This document shows, piece after piece, positions 29,043-39,518 of a stretch of DNA of 64,000 bases. Numbering within the stretch: the stretch's first letter is position 1; every line of letters starts with the position of its first letter. The stretch covers positions 1 to 64,000 of the forward strand of contig JAAUTY010000008.1 of assembly GCA_012031265.1 (NCBI GenBank), written 5' to 3'. Origin of the DNA: Spirulinaceae cyanobacterium SM2_1_0 (lineage in GTDB: Bacteria > Cyanobacteriota > Cyanobacteriia > Cyanobacteriales > Spirulinaceae). A program made the translations under genes and the position numbers. Under the pieces are notes generated by a model. The model was given only the letters and a program-made list of their open reading frames with translations. It was not told where the DNA came from and made no database searches.

Positions 29043-31385
29043 ATGGTCGCTACTGCCGACGCGCTTGCTCATCTCAATCCCTCCCAACGCCGGGCGGTCG
29101 AACACCACTGTGGGCCGTTGCTGGTCGTTGCGGGGGCAGGTTCTGGGAAGACGCGGGCGCTGACCTTTCGCATTTTTCAGCTCATCCATCAGCATCGGGT
29201 TGCCCCCGACAATATTTTGGCGGTCACGTTCACCAACAAAGCAGCGCGGGAAATGCGCGATCGCATCGAAAAACTCTTTGCAGACCAACTGGCACAACAA
29301 GAAACTGGCAAACCCTTAACCGCCCTTCCTGCGGCCGAACAGACGCAACTGCGATCGCGGGTCTACAAACAACAGATCAAACCCCTCTGGATCGGCACCT
29401 TTCACAGTCTCTTTGCCCGCATCCTCCGCTACGACATTGACAAATACCAGGACGAACAGGGGCACCAGTGGCAGCGCAATTTCTCAATCTTCGATGAATC
29501 CGACGTGCAGGGTCTGGTCAAAGAAATTGTGCTCAAAGACTTGAACTTGGATGAGAAAAAATTCAATCCGCGCAGCGTTCGCTATGCGATGAGTAACGCC
29601 AAGAATTTGCTGCGATCGCCCACGGAATACCTCAACGAAGCCACAACCTATCGCGAGCGCACCATCGCCGAGGTCTACAGCGAGTACCAAAAGCGCTTAG
29701 CGGCGAATAACGGGCTGGATTTTGACGATTTGATTCTGATTCCGACGCGCCTCTTTCAGCAAAACGAGACGATCTTGGGTTACTGGCATTACCAATTTCA
29801 ACATATTCTCGTTGACGAGTATCAAGACACGAATCGCACCCAGTACGAGCTGATTCGTCTGCTCGCGACCAATGGCGAGACTCGCAAAGAGCAGTGGAAT
29901 TGGCAGCGGCGATCGCTCTTTGCGGTCGGTGACGCCGATCAGTCGATCTACTCCTTCCGCATGGCGGATTACAAGATCCTGCTCGACTTCCAGCGCGACT
30001 TCGGCGACGGCTTACCGGACGCAACGACGCAAACAATGGTCAAGCTAGAGGAAAACTACCGCTCGCGCGAGAACATCTTGCAAGCCGCCAACCATCTCAT
30101 CGCCCACAACACCGAACGCATCGATAAGGTGCTGCGGCCGACGCGGGGAGAAGGTGAGCGCATCTACCTCTACCAAGCTGACAGCGAGCGTGACGAAGCC
30201 CAGTTTGTCCTCGGTTCGATTTTGAAGCTACGGGAACGCGCCAGCGATCTCGGCTGGGGCAGCTTTGCGATCCTCTACCGGACTAACGCCCAGTCGCGGG
30301 TCTTGGAAGATGCCTTTCGGGGCCGGGTTCCCTACATGATTGTCGGCGGCCTGAAGTTTTATGACCGTAAGGAAATTAAGGATGCGATCGCCTATCTGCG
30401 CCTACTCGCCAACCCTGCCGACACCGTCAGCTTGCTGCGCGCCATCAACACCCCTCGGCGCGGCATCGGCAAAGCCACCATCGACAATCTGATCAGCGCC
30501 GCGCAACAACTCGGTGTGCCGCTCTGGGAAATCATCAGCGATGAAACTTCCGTGAATACAATTGCCGGTCGCACGGCCAAGGCCGTCAATGGCTTTGCGG
30601 CTTTGATCAAAGGCTATCAAGGCAAAGTCGAAACTAGCGATGCCAATTATCTGGTTCGCGCCATTTTAGAGGATGCAGGCTATCTCGATGACCTGAAAAG
30701 TAAGGGCACGGACGAAGCGAAAACCCGGCTAGAAAATATCTACGAACTCTTCAGCGCCGTTGACGATTTTCAGCGCGAATACGAGGATACAACCCTCGCC
30801 GGTTTCCTCGCCAATGCCTCGCTCGCCTCAGATTTGGACAATCTCGCGGAAGGGCAAGAAGCAATTTCATTGATGACCTTGCATTCGGCGAAAGGACTGG
30901 AATTTCCTATCGTATTCCTAGTCGGGCTGGAGCAGGGTTTATTCCCCAATGTCCGCTCCCTGGACGATCCCCAATCGCTCGAAGAAGAACGCCGCCTCTG
31001 CTATGTTGGCATCACCCGCGCTCAGGAGCGCCTCTTTCTCAGTCAGGCGCGCCAACGCAACCTCTGGGGCAGCACTGAACCCGCGATCCCGTCCCAATTT
31101 CTCATGGAGTTGCCGCCGGAACTGATCGAACGCAACGGCAGAGCGGTGTTGCCGCGCGCGGCAGGGCACATGGCAACGGCAGAGCCGGTGACGCAACCCG
31201 CCGATGATACGCCAGGGTTGAACTGGAAAGTAGGCGATCGCGTCATCCACAATGCATTCGGAGAAGGCGAGGTGATTCTGCTTCTCGGCAGCGGCCGCAA
31301 GCAAAATCTGGCGATCAATTTTCCCGCCGCCGGTCGCAAGATTATCGATCCGCGCGTCGCGCAGTTGGAACGAATCGAAGCTTGA
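29043..31385 (+). CDS. pcrA: UvrD/PcrA-type DNA helicase
   Basis: A superfamily 1A 3'-5' helicase for repair and replication-conflict removal, 780 residues. Motifs in order: Q-motif LNPSQRRAVEH, Walker A AGAGSGKTRAL, TFTNKAAREMRDRI (Ia), VDEYQDTN (II), GDADQSIYSFRMADY (III), ENYRSRENIL (IV), TLHSAKGLEFPIVFLVGLEQG (V), and YVGITRAQERL (VI). The C-terminus has the PcrA Tudor-like module KVGDRVIHNAFGEG, used for RNA polymerase contact in Gram-positive PcrA. It begins 178 bases from obg in the opposite direction. Confidence 0.95.
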   Translation: MVATADALAHLNPSQRRAVEHHCGPLLVVAGAGSGKTRALTFRIFQLIHQHRVAPDNILAVTFTNKAAREMRDRIEKLFADQLAQQETGKPLTALPAAEQTQLRSRVYKQQIKPLWIGTFHSLFARILRYDIDKYQDEQGHQWQRNFSIFDESDVQGLVKEIVLKDLNLDEKKFNPRSVRYAMSNAKNLLRSPTEYLNEATTYRERTIAEVYSEYQKRLAANNGLDFDDLILIPTRLFQQNETILGYWHYQFQHILVDEYQDTNRTQYELIRLLATNGETRKEQWNWQRRSLFAVGDADQSIYSFRMADYKILLDFQRDFGDGLPDATTQTMVKLEENYRSRENILQAANHLIAHNTERIDKVLRPTRGEGERIYLYQADSERDEAQFVLGSILKLRERASDLGWGSFAILYRTNAQSRVLEDAFRGRVPYMIVGGLKFYDRKEIKDAIAYLRLLANPADTVSLLRAINTPRRGIGKATIDNLISAAQQLGVPLWEIISDETSVNTIAGRTAKAVNGFAALIKGYQGKVETSDANYLVRAILEDAGYLDDLKSKGTDEAKTRLENIYELFSAVDDFQREYEDTTLAGFLANASLASDLDNLAEGQEAISLMTLHSAKGLEFPIVFLVGLEQGLFPNVRSLDDPQSLEEERRLCYVGITRAQERLFLSQARQRNLWGSTEPAIPSQFLMELPPELIERNGRAVLPRAAGHMATAEPVTQPADDTPGLNWKVGDRVIHNAFGEGEVILLLGSGRKQNLAINFPAAGRKIIDPRVAQLERIEA

Positions 31386-31768
31386 AAGTGATCCGCTTGA
31401 CCGGTGCGCTTAGGAGTTCGCTCGGCAAAAGGTCGGCTTGAGCAATGGTACTGCTGCAATGTCGAGCTAGGAATAAACACGCAACCCTGACAGAACTGAT
31501 TTTGCATACAACTGTGTTTGTACTATCTGCGATGAGCAGTAATAAATTGTAAGATTCTGGACGTTTCAGGGTTTCTAAGGATAGAACCGAAAGGGGAGTT
31601 AGCGTTTCTCAATGTCAACTCGCAAACCATTCAGAATACGCTCATGAACGCGATCTCAAAATTGGTGGCGCGAAGCAGTTGATCTTCGAGACCGACTGCG
31701 ATCGCTTCAGTGCAAACTCCCTTGCTGAGTAGCCAGCAAATCGTGAGGGATTCTTAAGGAAATTGACC
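31386..31768. other. 383-bp leader/intergenic stretch
   Basis: Between pcrA and the PAS-GGDEF-EAL gene. I see no gene, tRNA or clear terminator. An AAGGA lies 8 bases before the ATG at 31769. I looked for a cyclic-di-GMP riboswitch and did not recognise one. Confidence 0.4.
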
Positions 31769-33466
31769 ATGAAGACTTACGACGAGCTGACAAATGCCGA
31801 AAAGTTGCAGTGGTTAGAAGTAACACTGATGAATTTGAACGAGGCCGTTGTGCTGGCAAATGCCGAGGCGCGGATTTTGCACGTGAATCCGGCATGGGAG
31901 CGGCTCACCGGCTGGAGTCGGGCCGAAGCCTTGGGCAAAACTGCGGGTCAACTGATGCGGAGTGATGCTCATCCGCCGGAGTTTTGGCAGCAGATGTGGG
32001 CGGATCTGGCCGCCGGCAAGACTTGGCGGGGACGCATCATCAGTCGGCGCTGCGACGGCGCTAAGGTCAGCCAAGAGGTTACGATCATCCCGCTGGGCGA
32101 CCAGGCGGTGGGAGACTTGCAGTTGATCGGGATGCGCCGCGACATCACCGCCCAACTGCATCAGGGTGCTGAGCGTGAGGCGCACTGGCACAAGCAGCTA
32201 TTGCTCCAAGACAAGCTGACGGGTCTGCCCAATCGCACCCTCCTCTACGACCGACTCGAGCAGACTCACGCTCGGCTGCTCCTCGATCCAGCGCGGCACT
32301 ATGCCGTTATCTTCTTCGACCTCGATCGCTTCCGCTTCATCAATGACTCGCTGGGCCAGATCAATGCCGACCAACTGCTCAGCCAGATTGGCGCGCGGTT
32401 GCGGGAGGCACTGCCATCGTCGCATACTGTGGCGCGGCTCAGTGGTGACGAGTTTGCGGCGCTGATCGAAGAGCCACATCCGGATGCTTGCTGGGCACTG
32501 GCGCGGCGATTGCACGCGACCTTCGATGCACCCTTTCAGATTGACGGACAAGAACTCATCGTGCGGGCGAGTGCGGGTCTGGCGCTGGGCGATCGCCACA
32601 TGCCCGCGAGCGATGTGCTGCGCAATGCCGAACGTGCCATGTTCCGTGCCAAACAAGATGCTGACGGCCGCCTTGTCGCGTTTGATCCCGAGATGACCAG
32701 CCTCTTCGCCGATCGTCTGCATCGGGAGCAATCGCTGCGCCAAGCCCTCAAGCAGCAGCAACTGACGGCCTGGTTCCAGCCCCAGCTCCGCCTGCGCGAT
32801 GGCGATATTGTCGGTTTTGAGGCACTGGTGCGCTGGCCAAAAGCCCCCGAGCGCTGCCCCAGTGAATTTGTGGCGCTGGCTGAGGAAACCGGGCTAATCC
32901 AGGCGCTGGGCAGCGCGGTGCTTGACCGCACCTGTCGCTTCGCGGCTCAGCATCCCCACGTCCGCGTCGCTTTCAACCTTTCGGCGGTACAGCTCTACCA
33001 TCCCGAAATCCTCAACGACATCCGGGCGGCGCTCCGGCGTTACCATTTGTCTCCGGCGCGTTTGGAAATCGAAATCACCGAGACGGCGGCCATGCGTGAT
33101 GCCGAGCGGGCGGTGGCACTGTGTCAACACTTCCGGCAGCTTGGTCTTCAGCTCGCCATCGATGACTTTGGAGCGGGCTACAGCTCTCTGAGTCAGTTGC
33201 ACCGTCTGCCCGCCCAGCGCCTCAAGATTGATCGCAGTTTTATCCAAAATCTCGGCGGCGATCGCGAGAGTCTGGCGATCGTGCGCTCGATCCTCGGTCT
33301 AGCGCGATCGCTCGGCCTCGAAACTGTGGCTGAAGGCATCGAGACGACGGAGCAGCTCCAAATCCTGCGCGAAGAGGGCTGCGATCTCGGCCAAGGCTGG
33401 CTGTTTTCGGCAGCGCTTCCCAGTGCTCAAGCCGCTGCCATGTGTGTGCAATCGCTCCGGGCTTGA
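31769..33466 (+). CDS. PAS-GGDEF-EAL cyclic-di-GMP signalling protein
   Basis: About 565 residues, soluble, no membrane helix. A PAS domain (about residues 15-125; WERLTGWSRAEALGK) is followed by GGDEF (about 145-300) and EAL (about 315-560). The cyclase signature is SGDEF in place of GGDEF, a variant that can be active; no upstream RxxD inhibitory site is visible. The EAL domain has the catalytic set: EALVRW, NLSAVQL, EITETA, DDFGAGYSSL, KIDRSFI, VAEGIET. It is likely a phosphodiesterase or bifunctional enzyme that adjusts cyclic-di-GMP in response to the PAS input. I chose ATG at 31769 over the TTG at 31763, for its better Shine-Dalgarno spacing. Confidence 0.93.
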   Translation: MKTYDELTNAEKLQWLEVTLMNLNEAVVLANAEARILHVNPAWERLTGWSRAEALGKTAGQLMRSDAHPPEFWQQMWADLAAGKTWRGRIISRRCDGAKVSQEVTIIPLGDQAVGDLQLIGMRRDITAQLHQGAEREAHWHKQLLLQDKLTGLPNRTLLYDRLEQTHARLLLDPARHYAVIFFDLDRFRFINDSLGQINADQLLSQIGARLREALPSSHTVARLSGDEFAALIEEPHPDACWALARRLHATFDAPFQIDGQELIVRASAGLALGDRHMPASDVLRNAERAMFRAKQDADGRLVAFDPEMTSLFADRLHREQSLRQALKQQQLTAWFQPQLRLRDGDIVGFEALVRWPKAPERCPSEFVALAEETGLIQALGSAVLDRTCRFAAQHPHVRVAFNLSAVQLYHPEILNDIRAALRRYHLSPARLEIEITETAAMRDAERAVALCQHFRQLGLQLAIDDFGAGYSSLSQLHRLPAQRLKIDRSFIQNLGGDRESLAIVRSILGLARSLGLETVAEGIETTEQLQILREEGCDLGQGWLFSAALPSAQAAAMCVQSLRA

Positions 33467-33803
33467 CCCGGCTTAACGCGGAGATTACTTGGGCTTAACC
33501 TCACTGCGACCGTAAATTTCTAGAATCAGGAAGGGTTGTCAAGCCGCACAGCGGTACTATTGAGCAGCGTGCAATTTGTCACGGCTTTTTATTACAGCCA
33601 ATGTCAGCCTCGCGTCCAGTGCTACCAGGGGTTAGCCAGTAGAGTAAATATTGCTGGTATTGAGGTGCTCTACATTCAACTGGGCGCAGCGGCCATACGA
33701 AAATTCGGGTTCAGCTCAAGAATTGCTTACTGTTCCTAATTCCGATTCAGTCTAGTGATCGCGGTCATCTACCCCAGATTCTCCACTCGCCTGCGGAATT
33801 ATC
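33467..33803. other. 337-bp intergenic stretch
   Basis: Between the EAL and histidine kinase genes, both plus strand. No gene or clear terminator recognised. AGCGGTACTA at about 33550 resembles the end of the interspersed repeat (copy B right end), but the rest of the element is absent, so I do not annotate it. Confidence 0.35.
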
Positions 33804-36161
33804 ATGCCATTCCCTTCATCTCTCTCACCCGCTGCTGCTGCCCCCACCTATTCGCTACGACGCTTTGGCCGCTTCCCAGTCGGACAAAAACTGGCCCTCG
33901 GCTATTTACTCGCTCTTGGGGTGGCGATCGGGGGCACCTTTGTGGGCTTCGCTCTCAGCTACCGCCAGCAACAGCACGCCTGGGAGCAGATCGAACACGC
34001 CTACGAAGAGTTCAGCACGCTGAACAGCTTACAGGTCAGCATTGTGAGTGCCCGCTCCCATGAGCGGGGTTTGATTGCGTTGCTCTCAAACCCAGGGCGC
34101 TTTCGTGCCGAGGCGGCTGAGGTGATCGAGACCACTCAGGCGGCCCGCCAACAGTGGGAGAATTTCGCACGTACTGCGGCTGAGGAAGAGCATGTCAGCG
34201 AAGAGCACATGGAGGTGATGCCTCAATTCGCTGCCAACTATGCGGAGGTTCCGGCCGATTATGCCCAGGCGGTCGTGAGCTTGCTGGAAGCCTTGGAAAA
34301 TCGCGATCTGAGCCAGCCGCAAGCTTACCAACGCTCGCTCCAGGAATTGCTTGAGTTTGAGGATAGTGCCGTTGCCGAGGAATTTGAAGCGATCGCCCAA
34401 GAGCTGGATGCGTTACTCCAGATCACCGAGCGCGAAGTCAACGAAGCGCAGCAAAATTTGCGGGCGACCGAGGGGTTCCGTAGACAGATCGTCAGCGCCA
34501 GTTTGGTTGGCTCGCTGGCGATCGCGATCTTGCTGGCGGTGACTCTCAGCCGTGCGATCGTCCGCCCGATCCAAGACCTGAAGCAGGTCGCGGATCGGGT
34601 GAGCGACGAGGGGGATCTCAATGTCCAGGTGCCGGTTACGACTCACGATGAGATCGGCAGCCTCTCCGACTCCTTCAACCATTTACTCGAGCGCGCCCGC
34701 TACCTCGTCGAGGCCGCCAATGCCGCCAACCAGGCGAAAAGCGAATTTCTCGCCAACATGAGCCACGAACTGCGGACACCGCTGAATGGCATCCTTGGCT
34801 ACGCCCAGATCATGGGGCGGGCCGACGACCTCAACCAGCATCGCAACGGCGTTGATGTCATCCAGCAGTCTGGCTCACACCTGTTGATGCTGATCAATGA
34901 CATTCTCGATTTAGCCAAGATCGAGGCCCGCAAGCTCGATCTCTATCCCACTGACTTTCACTTGCCCGCTTGCCTGCTGGGCGTGACTGAGATCTCACGC
35001 ATCCGCGCCGAACAAAAGGGCCTGCAATTCCACTTTGAACCTGACCTCAACTTGCCGGTCGGCGTGCGGGCTGATGACAAGCGGCTACGCCAAGTGCTGA
35101 TCAATTTGCTGGGCAATGCGATCAAGTTCACCGAGCAGGGCAGCGTCGCGCTGATCGCGAAACTCGTGGAGCAGCCGCAAATTTCCCCCGAGCAAGCGGT
35201 GGCTCGGGTATGCTTCAGCGTCCGCGATACCGGTGTTGGCATGACCCCAGCGCAGGTCGAGCGCATCTTTCAACCCTTCGAGCAGGTGCGGGAAGTGGCG
35301 CGCCGCACCGAGGGGACGGGGCTGGGTCTGAGCATCTCGAAGCGTTTGGTGAATCTGATGGGCGGTCGGCTGGCTGTGAACAGCACCCTGGGGGCGGGTA
35401 GTATTTTTTGGTTTGAAGTCGATCTGCCGCTGTCGCCGGAATGGGTGGCGGCGGCGACGCGATCGCAACACGGCAAAATCATTGGTTACCTGGGCGATCG
35501 CCGCAAACTGCTCCTCGTCGATGACCACGCCATCAACCGTATCGTGCTCCGCGATGTGCTCGAGCCGCTCGGCTTCTTGCTCGCCGAAGCTGAGAATGGC
35601 ACACAAGGTCTGTCCGTGCTCGATCACTTTCAGCCCGATTTGATCATTGGCGACATCGCCATGCCGGAAATGGACGGCATGGCGATGGTGCAAAGAATCC
35701 GTCAGGGGCAGCACTGCGATCTGCCAGTGATCGCCGCCAGTGCCAGTGTCTCGGAGAGTGATCGCGGCGATGCGATCGCCGCCGGCTTCACGGAATTCAT
35801 CCCCAAACCGGTAGATGTGGAGATCCTGCTGAATCTGCTCGCCAAGCACCTGCAACTGACTTGGCGCTATGCCGCTACCAGCGCCGCGACGGATGTGAGC
35901 GAACCCGGCGACGTGCCCTTCATCGTGCCGCCCTTCGAGCAGCTCGACCAACTGCAACAAGTCACGCGCATCGGCGACATCGAGGGCATTCGGATCGAGG
36001 CGCATCGTCTGAAGCGGTTGGATACGCGCTATGCCGCTTTTGGCGATCGCGTTCTTCGTCTTGCCGACGACTTCAACGATGTCGGCATCAGTCAATTGAT
36101 TCGCGAGGCGCAGACGACCAAGAAGCGCGCCAATGGCCGTTCGTATTCCTCTACTGATTGA
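33804..36161 (+). CDS. Hybrid sensor histidine kinase/response regulator
   Basis: A 785-residue membrane sensor. TM1 at about 31-50, a mostly helical periplasmic sensor (51-228), TM2 at about 229-249, HAMP to about 300, dimerisation domain with phospho-acceptor His321 ([11 protein letters not shown]), ATPase domain with N box ([13 protein letters not shown]), DTGVGM and GTGLGLSI. The C-terminus is a receiver with acidic LLVDDH, phospho-acceptor Asp617 ([12 protein letters not shown]) and Lys in PKPVD. The last 100 residues are helical; the phosphotransfer His is not evident, so a separate Hpt is likely. It runs 6 bases short of the convergent fructokinase gene. The signal is unknown. Confidence 0.93.
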   Translation: MPFPSSLSPAAAAPTYSLRRFGRFPVGQKLALGYLLALGVAIGGTFVGFALSYRQQQHAWEQIEHAYEEFSTLNSLQVSIVSARSHERGLIALLSNPGRFRAEAAEVIETTQAARQQWENFARTAAEEEHVSEEHMEVMPQFAANYAEVPADYAQAVVSLLEALENRDLSQPQAYQRSLQELLEFEDSAVAEEFEAIAQELDALLQITEREVNEAQQNLRATEGFRRQIVSASLVGSLAIAILLAVTLSRAIVRPIQDLKQVADRVSDEGDLNVQVPVTTHDEIGSLSDSFNHLLERARYLVEAANAANQAKSEFLANMSHELRTPLNGILGYAQIMGRADDLNQHRNGVDVIQQSGSHLLMLINDILDLAKIEARKLDLYPTDFHLPACLLGVTEISRIRAEQKGLQFHFEPDLNLPVGVRADDKRLRQVLINLLGNAIKFTEQGSVALIAKLVEQPQISPEQAVARVCFSVRDTGVGMTPAQVERIFQPFEQVREVARRTEGTGLGLSISKRLVNLMGGRLAVNSTLGAGSIFWFEVDLPLSPEWVAAATRSQHGKIIGYLGDRRKLLLVDDHAINRIVLRDVLEPLGFLLAEAENGTQGLSVLDHFQPDLIIGDIAMPEMDGMAMVQRIRQGQHCDLPVIAASASVSESDRGDAIAAGFTEFIPKPVDVEILLNLLAKHLQLTWRYAATSAATDVSEPGDVPFIVPPFEQLDQLQQVTRIGDIEGIRIEAHRLKRLDTRYAAFGDRVLRLADDFNDVGISQLIREAQTTKKRANGRSYSSTD

Positions 36162-36167
36162 ATATAC

Positions 36168-37145
36168 TCAGCTCTGACTCGCCAGCAGCGCGATCGCCGC
36201 TTCAGCGGTTGGTTGGGCGGCGATCGCTCCCAGTTGCGTCGTCGTCAGGCTGCCCACCGCCGTCGCATAGGTCACGGCTGTCCGCGCACAGTCCGGATCG
36301 AGGAAGTCGGCCAGTTGGTGCTGGTTGAGCTGGTGAACAAAACCGGCTAAGAAGGCATCACCAGCCCCGGTCGTATCCTGCACAGCCACCGGAAACGGCG
36401 GCACACAGCCCTCGTTGTCACTGAGGCAGTAGCGCACGGGGGCATCGCCGCCAGCGGTCACGAGCACGCCTTCGAGATGGTCAAGCTGCGCGGCGATCGC
36501 CCCCGGATCAGTGGTACCAAACAGCCACTGCGCCTCCGCCACCGACAGCTTGAGAAAGTCCACCGACTCCCACAGTGACTGAATCAACCCCGGCGCGAGA
36601 CTCGGATCTGGCCAGAAGACCGGACGCCAGTTGACATCCAGCACTACCTTGAGCCGGTAGTTTTCGGCCAGCTCCAGTGCATGGTGTACAGCGGCGCGGC
36701 TCTGGGGATAGGCCAGTAGCAAGGTTCCCAGCACCAGGTAGTCAGCCTGGAGAAAGAGCTGCTGCGGCAGTTGGGCAGCGGCGAGTTGGGCATCCGCAAA
36801 CTCCCCCGGTGCACGCCCGCCGAACCCGGCAAAGGTCGGTTCGCCGCTGGGCGATCGCAATACATAGACCTGCCGCGTCGGTGCGGTCGCGTGGTATTGA
36901 ATGCCGCTGCAATCGACGCCGCGCTGCTGGCAGAGGCTGAGCAAGTCAGCACCGAGGCGATCACGTCCCATCGCCCCAATGAAGGCGGCTGGTGTCCCCA
37001 GGCGAGCAAGCGCACAAGCCACATTCGCGGGGGCACCCCCAGGCTCGTAGCGCCAGTCCTGCACCGCCGCGACTGAGTCCCCCGGCTGCACCGCCAGACA
37101 ATCGTAAAGAATTTCGCCGAGACAAATGACGCGCGAGTGAGTCAC
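36168..37145 (-). CDS. PfkB-family carbohydrate kinase, probably fructokinase
   Basis: A 325-residue sugar kinase of the ribokinase fold. N-terminal ICLGEILYDC and the substrate-loop GGAPANVACALARLG resemble fructokinases. The C-terminal PfkB signature DTTGAGDAFLAGF holds the catalytic Asp and anion hole. Fructose phosphorylation would suit sucrose metabolism or re-entry of fructose into the Calvin and glycolytic pathways, but ribose or other sugars are possible. It converges with the histidine kinase and shares the strand with the adenylate cyclase upstream of it. Confidence 0.9.
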   Translation of the reverse strand: MTHSRVICLGEILYDCLAVQPGDSVAAVQDWRYEPGGAPANVACALARLGTPAAFIGAMGRDRLGADLLSLCQQRGVDCSGIQYHATAPTRQVYVLRSPSGEPTFAGFGGRAPGEFADAQLAAAQLPQQLFLQADYLVLGTLLLAYPQSRAAVHHALELAENYRLKVVLDVNWRPVFWPDPSLAPGLIQSLWESVDFLKLSVAEAQWLFGTTDPGAIAAQLDHLEGVLVTAGGDAPVRYCLSDNEGCVPPFPVAVQDTTGAGDAFLAGFVHQLNQHQLADFLDPDCARTAVTYATAVGSLTTTQLGAIAAQPTAEAAIALLASQS

Positions 37146-37261
37146 GACCCCTCCAGTCCAGAGGCAACCTTGGAGCTTATTGTGCCACTATCCCGTCGGG
37201 GGTGAGCGAAATTTCGCTGGCGATCGCGGCTGGCTCGCATCTATCGCTTGATGCTCCCAGT

Positions 37262-39172
37262 TTAGGCAGAGTGGCGATCGCCGGTCTCAGAGGACTCCGG
37301 TAACCTGCGACCTAGTGAGGATTCTGAGGGCCGGTCATCGGGGCAGCTCGTCATCGGCTTGCGACCGACGAGGAAATAGGTCTGCATCTCACCACGACCG
37401 CGCACCTGGATCGCGCCGCGCGGCTCAAACTCAAAGCGATCGCAGAGCAGCGCGTAAGTGACGTCGGTAACCTGGATCTTGCCGGGGAGACCCTGGGACT
37501 CCATGCGCGAGGCGACATTGACGGTATCGCCCCAGAGGTCGTAGCTAAACTTGCGGATGCCAATCACCCCCGCAATCACCGCCCCGGAGTGAATGCCAAT
37601 GCGGATCGAAAAATTTTCACCCGTCTCGCGATTGAAGCGCTGAATCGCGGTTTGCATGGCGATCGCCATCGCGGCGATCGCCTGAGCATGATCGGCGCGT
37701 GGCTCCGGCAGACCCCCGACCACCATGTAAGCATCGCCGATCGTCTTGATCTTCTCCAACCCATAGGCCTCGCTGAGTTGGTCAAACTCCGAGAAAATCG
37801 CATTCAGCACCTGCACCAGCGCCGGGGGCGATAGGCGTGCTGACAGCCGTGTGAAGGCGACAATATCGGCAAAGAGCACGCTGACCGCCTCAAATTGTTC
37901 GGCGATCACGCTTTCGCCTTGTCGCAGCCGTTGGGCGATCGCGCTGGGGAGCGTGTTGAGCAGCAACCGCTCTGATTTTGCCTGTTCAATCTCGAGATCC
38001 TTGAGACTGCGGTGGAGCGAAATCTCAGCTAGCTCAAGCTGCACCAGCTTTTGTTCGGTTACAACATAGAGGTCGCGTAGGCGCTCAGTCATGCGGTTAA
38101 AGGCTTTCGCCAGAACCCCCACTTCGTCCTCGGTCAGCACCGGTGCAGTTTGTTGAAAATCACCCGCCGCTACCTTGATCGCCGCCGCCTTGATCGCCAG
38201 GATCGGCCGGGTAATCTGCTTCGCCAGCAGATAGACTGCGCCCGTGAGCAAGACAACCGAGGTGGCACCGACGAGAAAAATCCCACTCGCCAAGTGTCGC
38301 GCCGGTAGAAACGCCTCGCGCTGGTCAATTTCGACAAGCAACACCAACTCTAGCGGCTCGAGCCAGCGCGTGTAGCCGATGACCGGTTGACCGCCATAGT
38401 CAGCATAGAGCGCGCCGCCCTCGCTGCCAGCCAAGGTTTTGGCGATGCCGGGCGAATCAATGATTGGCGACTCGTCACCCTCAAAATGCATCCCGGCTAC
38501 CAACTGACGACGGCGATTGACCAAGTAACTCTTGCCGCTCAGGCCGAGGCCATCGGGTTCATTGACGATCTGACTCAAACCTTCTGGGTGCACCTCAACC
38601 ACGAGCACGCCGATCACCGTGTTGTCAGCATTGGTGAGCGGTTGTGAGATGGCCAGGGTAGATTGTGAACCGACAACGGCACGATTGCGCTCGACCGGCG
38701 TGATGCTAGGGGCGGCAAGACCTGCCTGGAAGTAGTGCTTATATTGGTACGATTTGCCCTCGTGGTGGGCGTGGCTGGCGAACAGTACCTGACCATCGCT
38801 GGCACGCAATAGCTTCAATTCGGCAATATTGGGATTGCTCGCGAGAATGGGCTGGAGGGCGCGGCGGATGTCGGTGTAGGCAACGTTGGGCGAGTCGCGG
38901 CGGGCCGGTTGCTGGGCTAGGGTGGCGAAGTGGGTATTGAGTGGCGGGAGCTGGGCGATCGCCGCGACATCAGCCTGTTGATCCTCGAGCCAGCGTTGTA
39001 GAGCCGCTTCTTTGAGCAGGGCGGTAACCCGCAGCCGGTCAAAAACCAGGCGCGTAATCACAACCCGCGCCCCCAAAAATGTCAGCAAACCGACCGTTCC
39101 AACCGTCAAGAGCGACAGCAACGAAAAGTAGGTGACGAGTCGAACTCGCAGACTTTTTGACCAAAACTTCAT
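37262..39172 (-). CDS. Membrane adenylate cyclase with HAMP domain (class III)
   Basis: A 636-residue sensor cyclase. TM1 lies near 15-40, then a periplasmic dCache-like domain (40-290; VLVVEVHPEGLSQIVN), TM2 near 295-320, HAMP to about 375 and a helical linker before the catalytic domain (about 425-610). Catalytic residues: LFADIVAFTRLS (metal-binding Asp), KTIGDAYMVVGG with purine-specifying Lys and second Asp, YDLWGDTVNVASRM with the Asp and the Asn/Arg transition-state pair. Lys and Asp at the purine sites favour ATP, so cAMP. It resembles cyanobacterial Cya proteins with a HAMP domain. The N-terminal ligand is unknown. Confidence 0.93.
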   Translation of the reverse strand: MKFWSKSLRVRLVTYFSLLSLLTVGTVGLLTFLGARVVITRLVFDRLRVTALLKEAALQRWLEDQQADVAAIAQLPPLNTHFATLAQQPARRDSPNVAYTDIRRALQPILASNPNIAELKLLRASDGQVLFASHAHHEGKSYQYKHYFQAGLAAPSITPVERNRAVVGSQSTLAISQPLTNADNTVIGVLVVEVHPEGLSQIVNEPDGLGLSGKSYLVNRRRQLVAGMHFEGDESPIIDSPGIAKTLAGSEGGALYADYGGQPVIGYTRWLEPLELVLLVEIDQREAFLPARHLASGIFLVGATSVVLLTGAVYLLAKQITRPILAIKAAAIKVAAGDFQQTAPVLTEDEVGVLAKAFNRMTERLRDLYVVTEQKLVQLELAEISLHRSLKDLEIEQAKSERLLLNTLPSAIAQRLRQGESVIAEQFEAVSVLFADIVAFTRLSARLSPPALVQVLNAIFSEFDQLSEAYGLEKIKTIGDAYMVVGGLPEPRADHAQAIAAMAIAMQTAIQRFNRETGENFSIRIGIHSGAVIAGVIGIRKFSYDLWGDTVNVASRMESQGLPGKIQVTDVTYALLCDRFEFEPRGAIQVRGRGEMQTYFLVGRKPMTSCPDDRPSESSLGRRLPESSETGDRHSA

Positions 39173-39518
39173 GGCACCTCAGAGCCAGTTCCAGGATCAG
39201 GCAGCGGTAGAGCCGCGATGGCTTGCCGGTCATCAAACCCAGCCACTCATGACTGCAAATCTGGTCGCTCCGCAACTGAGTCAGTGGCTCGCTTGTGACG
39301 CTGACTCCGAATTTTGACCCAGCGGTATGTGCGCTGTTGGGTTGGCGGTCGGGTCAAACAATCGGGAACCAATAACCCTTCGTCAGGGTAACAAACCCCT
39401 TGGGGATTGTCGATTTGCGGCGGTTGAGCCGCCTGCGTGGGCTGGAAACGGCGGTTCAGACTGCGTCCCAAAAAGTTCGGGATGAGGGCAATCTCCTCCA
39501 GCCCTGGCAGATGGATGA
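39173..39518. other. 346-bp stretch with one possible small gene
   Basis: Between the WD40 gene and the cyclase (both minus). Apart from the minus-strand frame 39247-39471, listed separately, I see no feature. No terminator with a T-run is evident. Confidence 0.35.
39247..39471 (-). CDS. Possible small protein of unknown function
   Basis: A frame of 74 codons from a TTG at 39469-39471. The translation has protein-like character: GVCYPDEGLLVPDCL then PPTQQRTYRWV and a basic tail. I do not recognise it. The purine-rich GGAGGAG upstream is about 20 bases from the TTG, too far for a usual ribosome site; the in-frame region extends further up to near the WD40 stop. It could be a real short gene behind the WD40 gene, or chance. 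Confidence 0.3.
   Translation of the reverse strand: MGRSLNRRFQPTQAAQPPQIDNPQGVCYPDEGLLVPDCLTRPPTQQRTYRWVKIRSQRHKRATDSVAERPDLQS

Noticed and set aside
33541-33560. Possible fourth repeat copy (AGCGGTACTA)
   Set aside because: Only about 12 bases match the repeat's end; the interior is absent.
34958-36095. Long minus-strand frame opposite the histidine kinase
   Set aside because: It mirrors the kinase/receiver codons and shows no independent motif.
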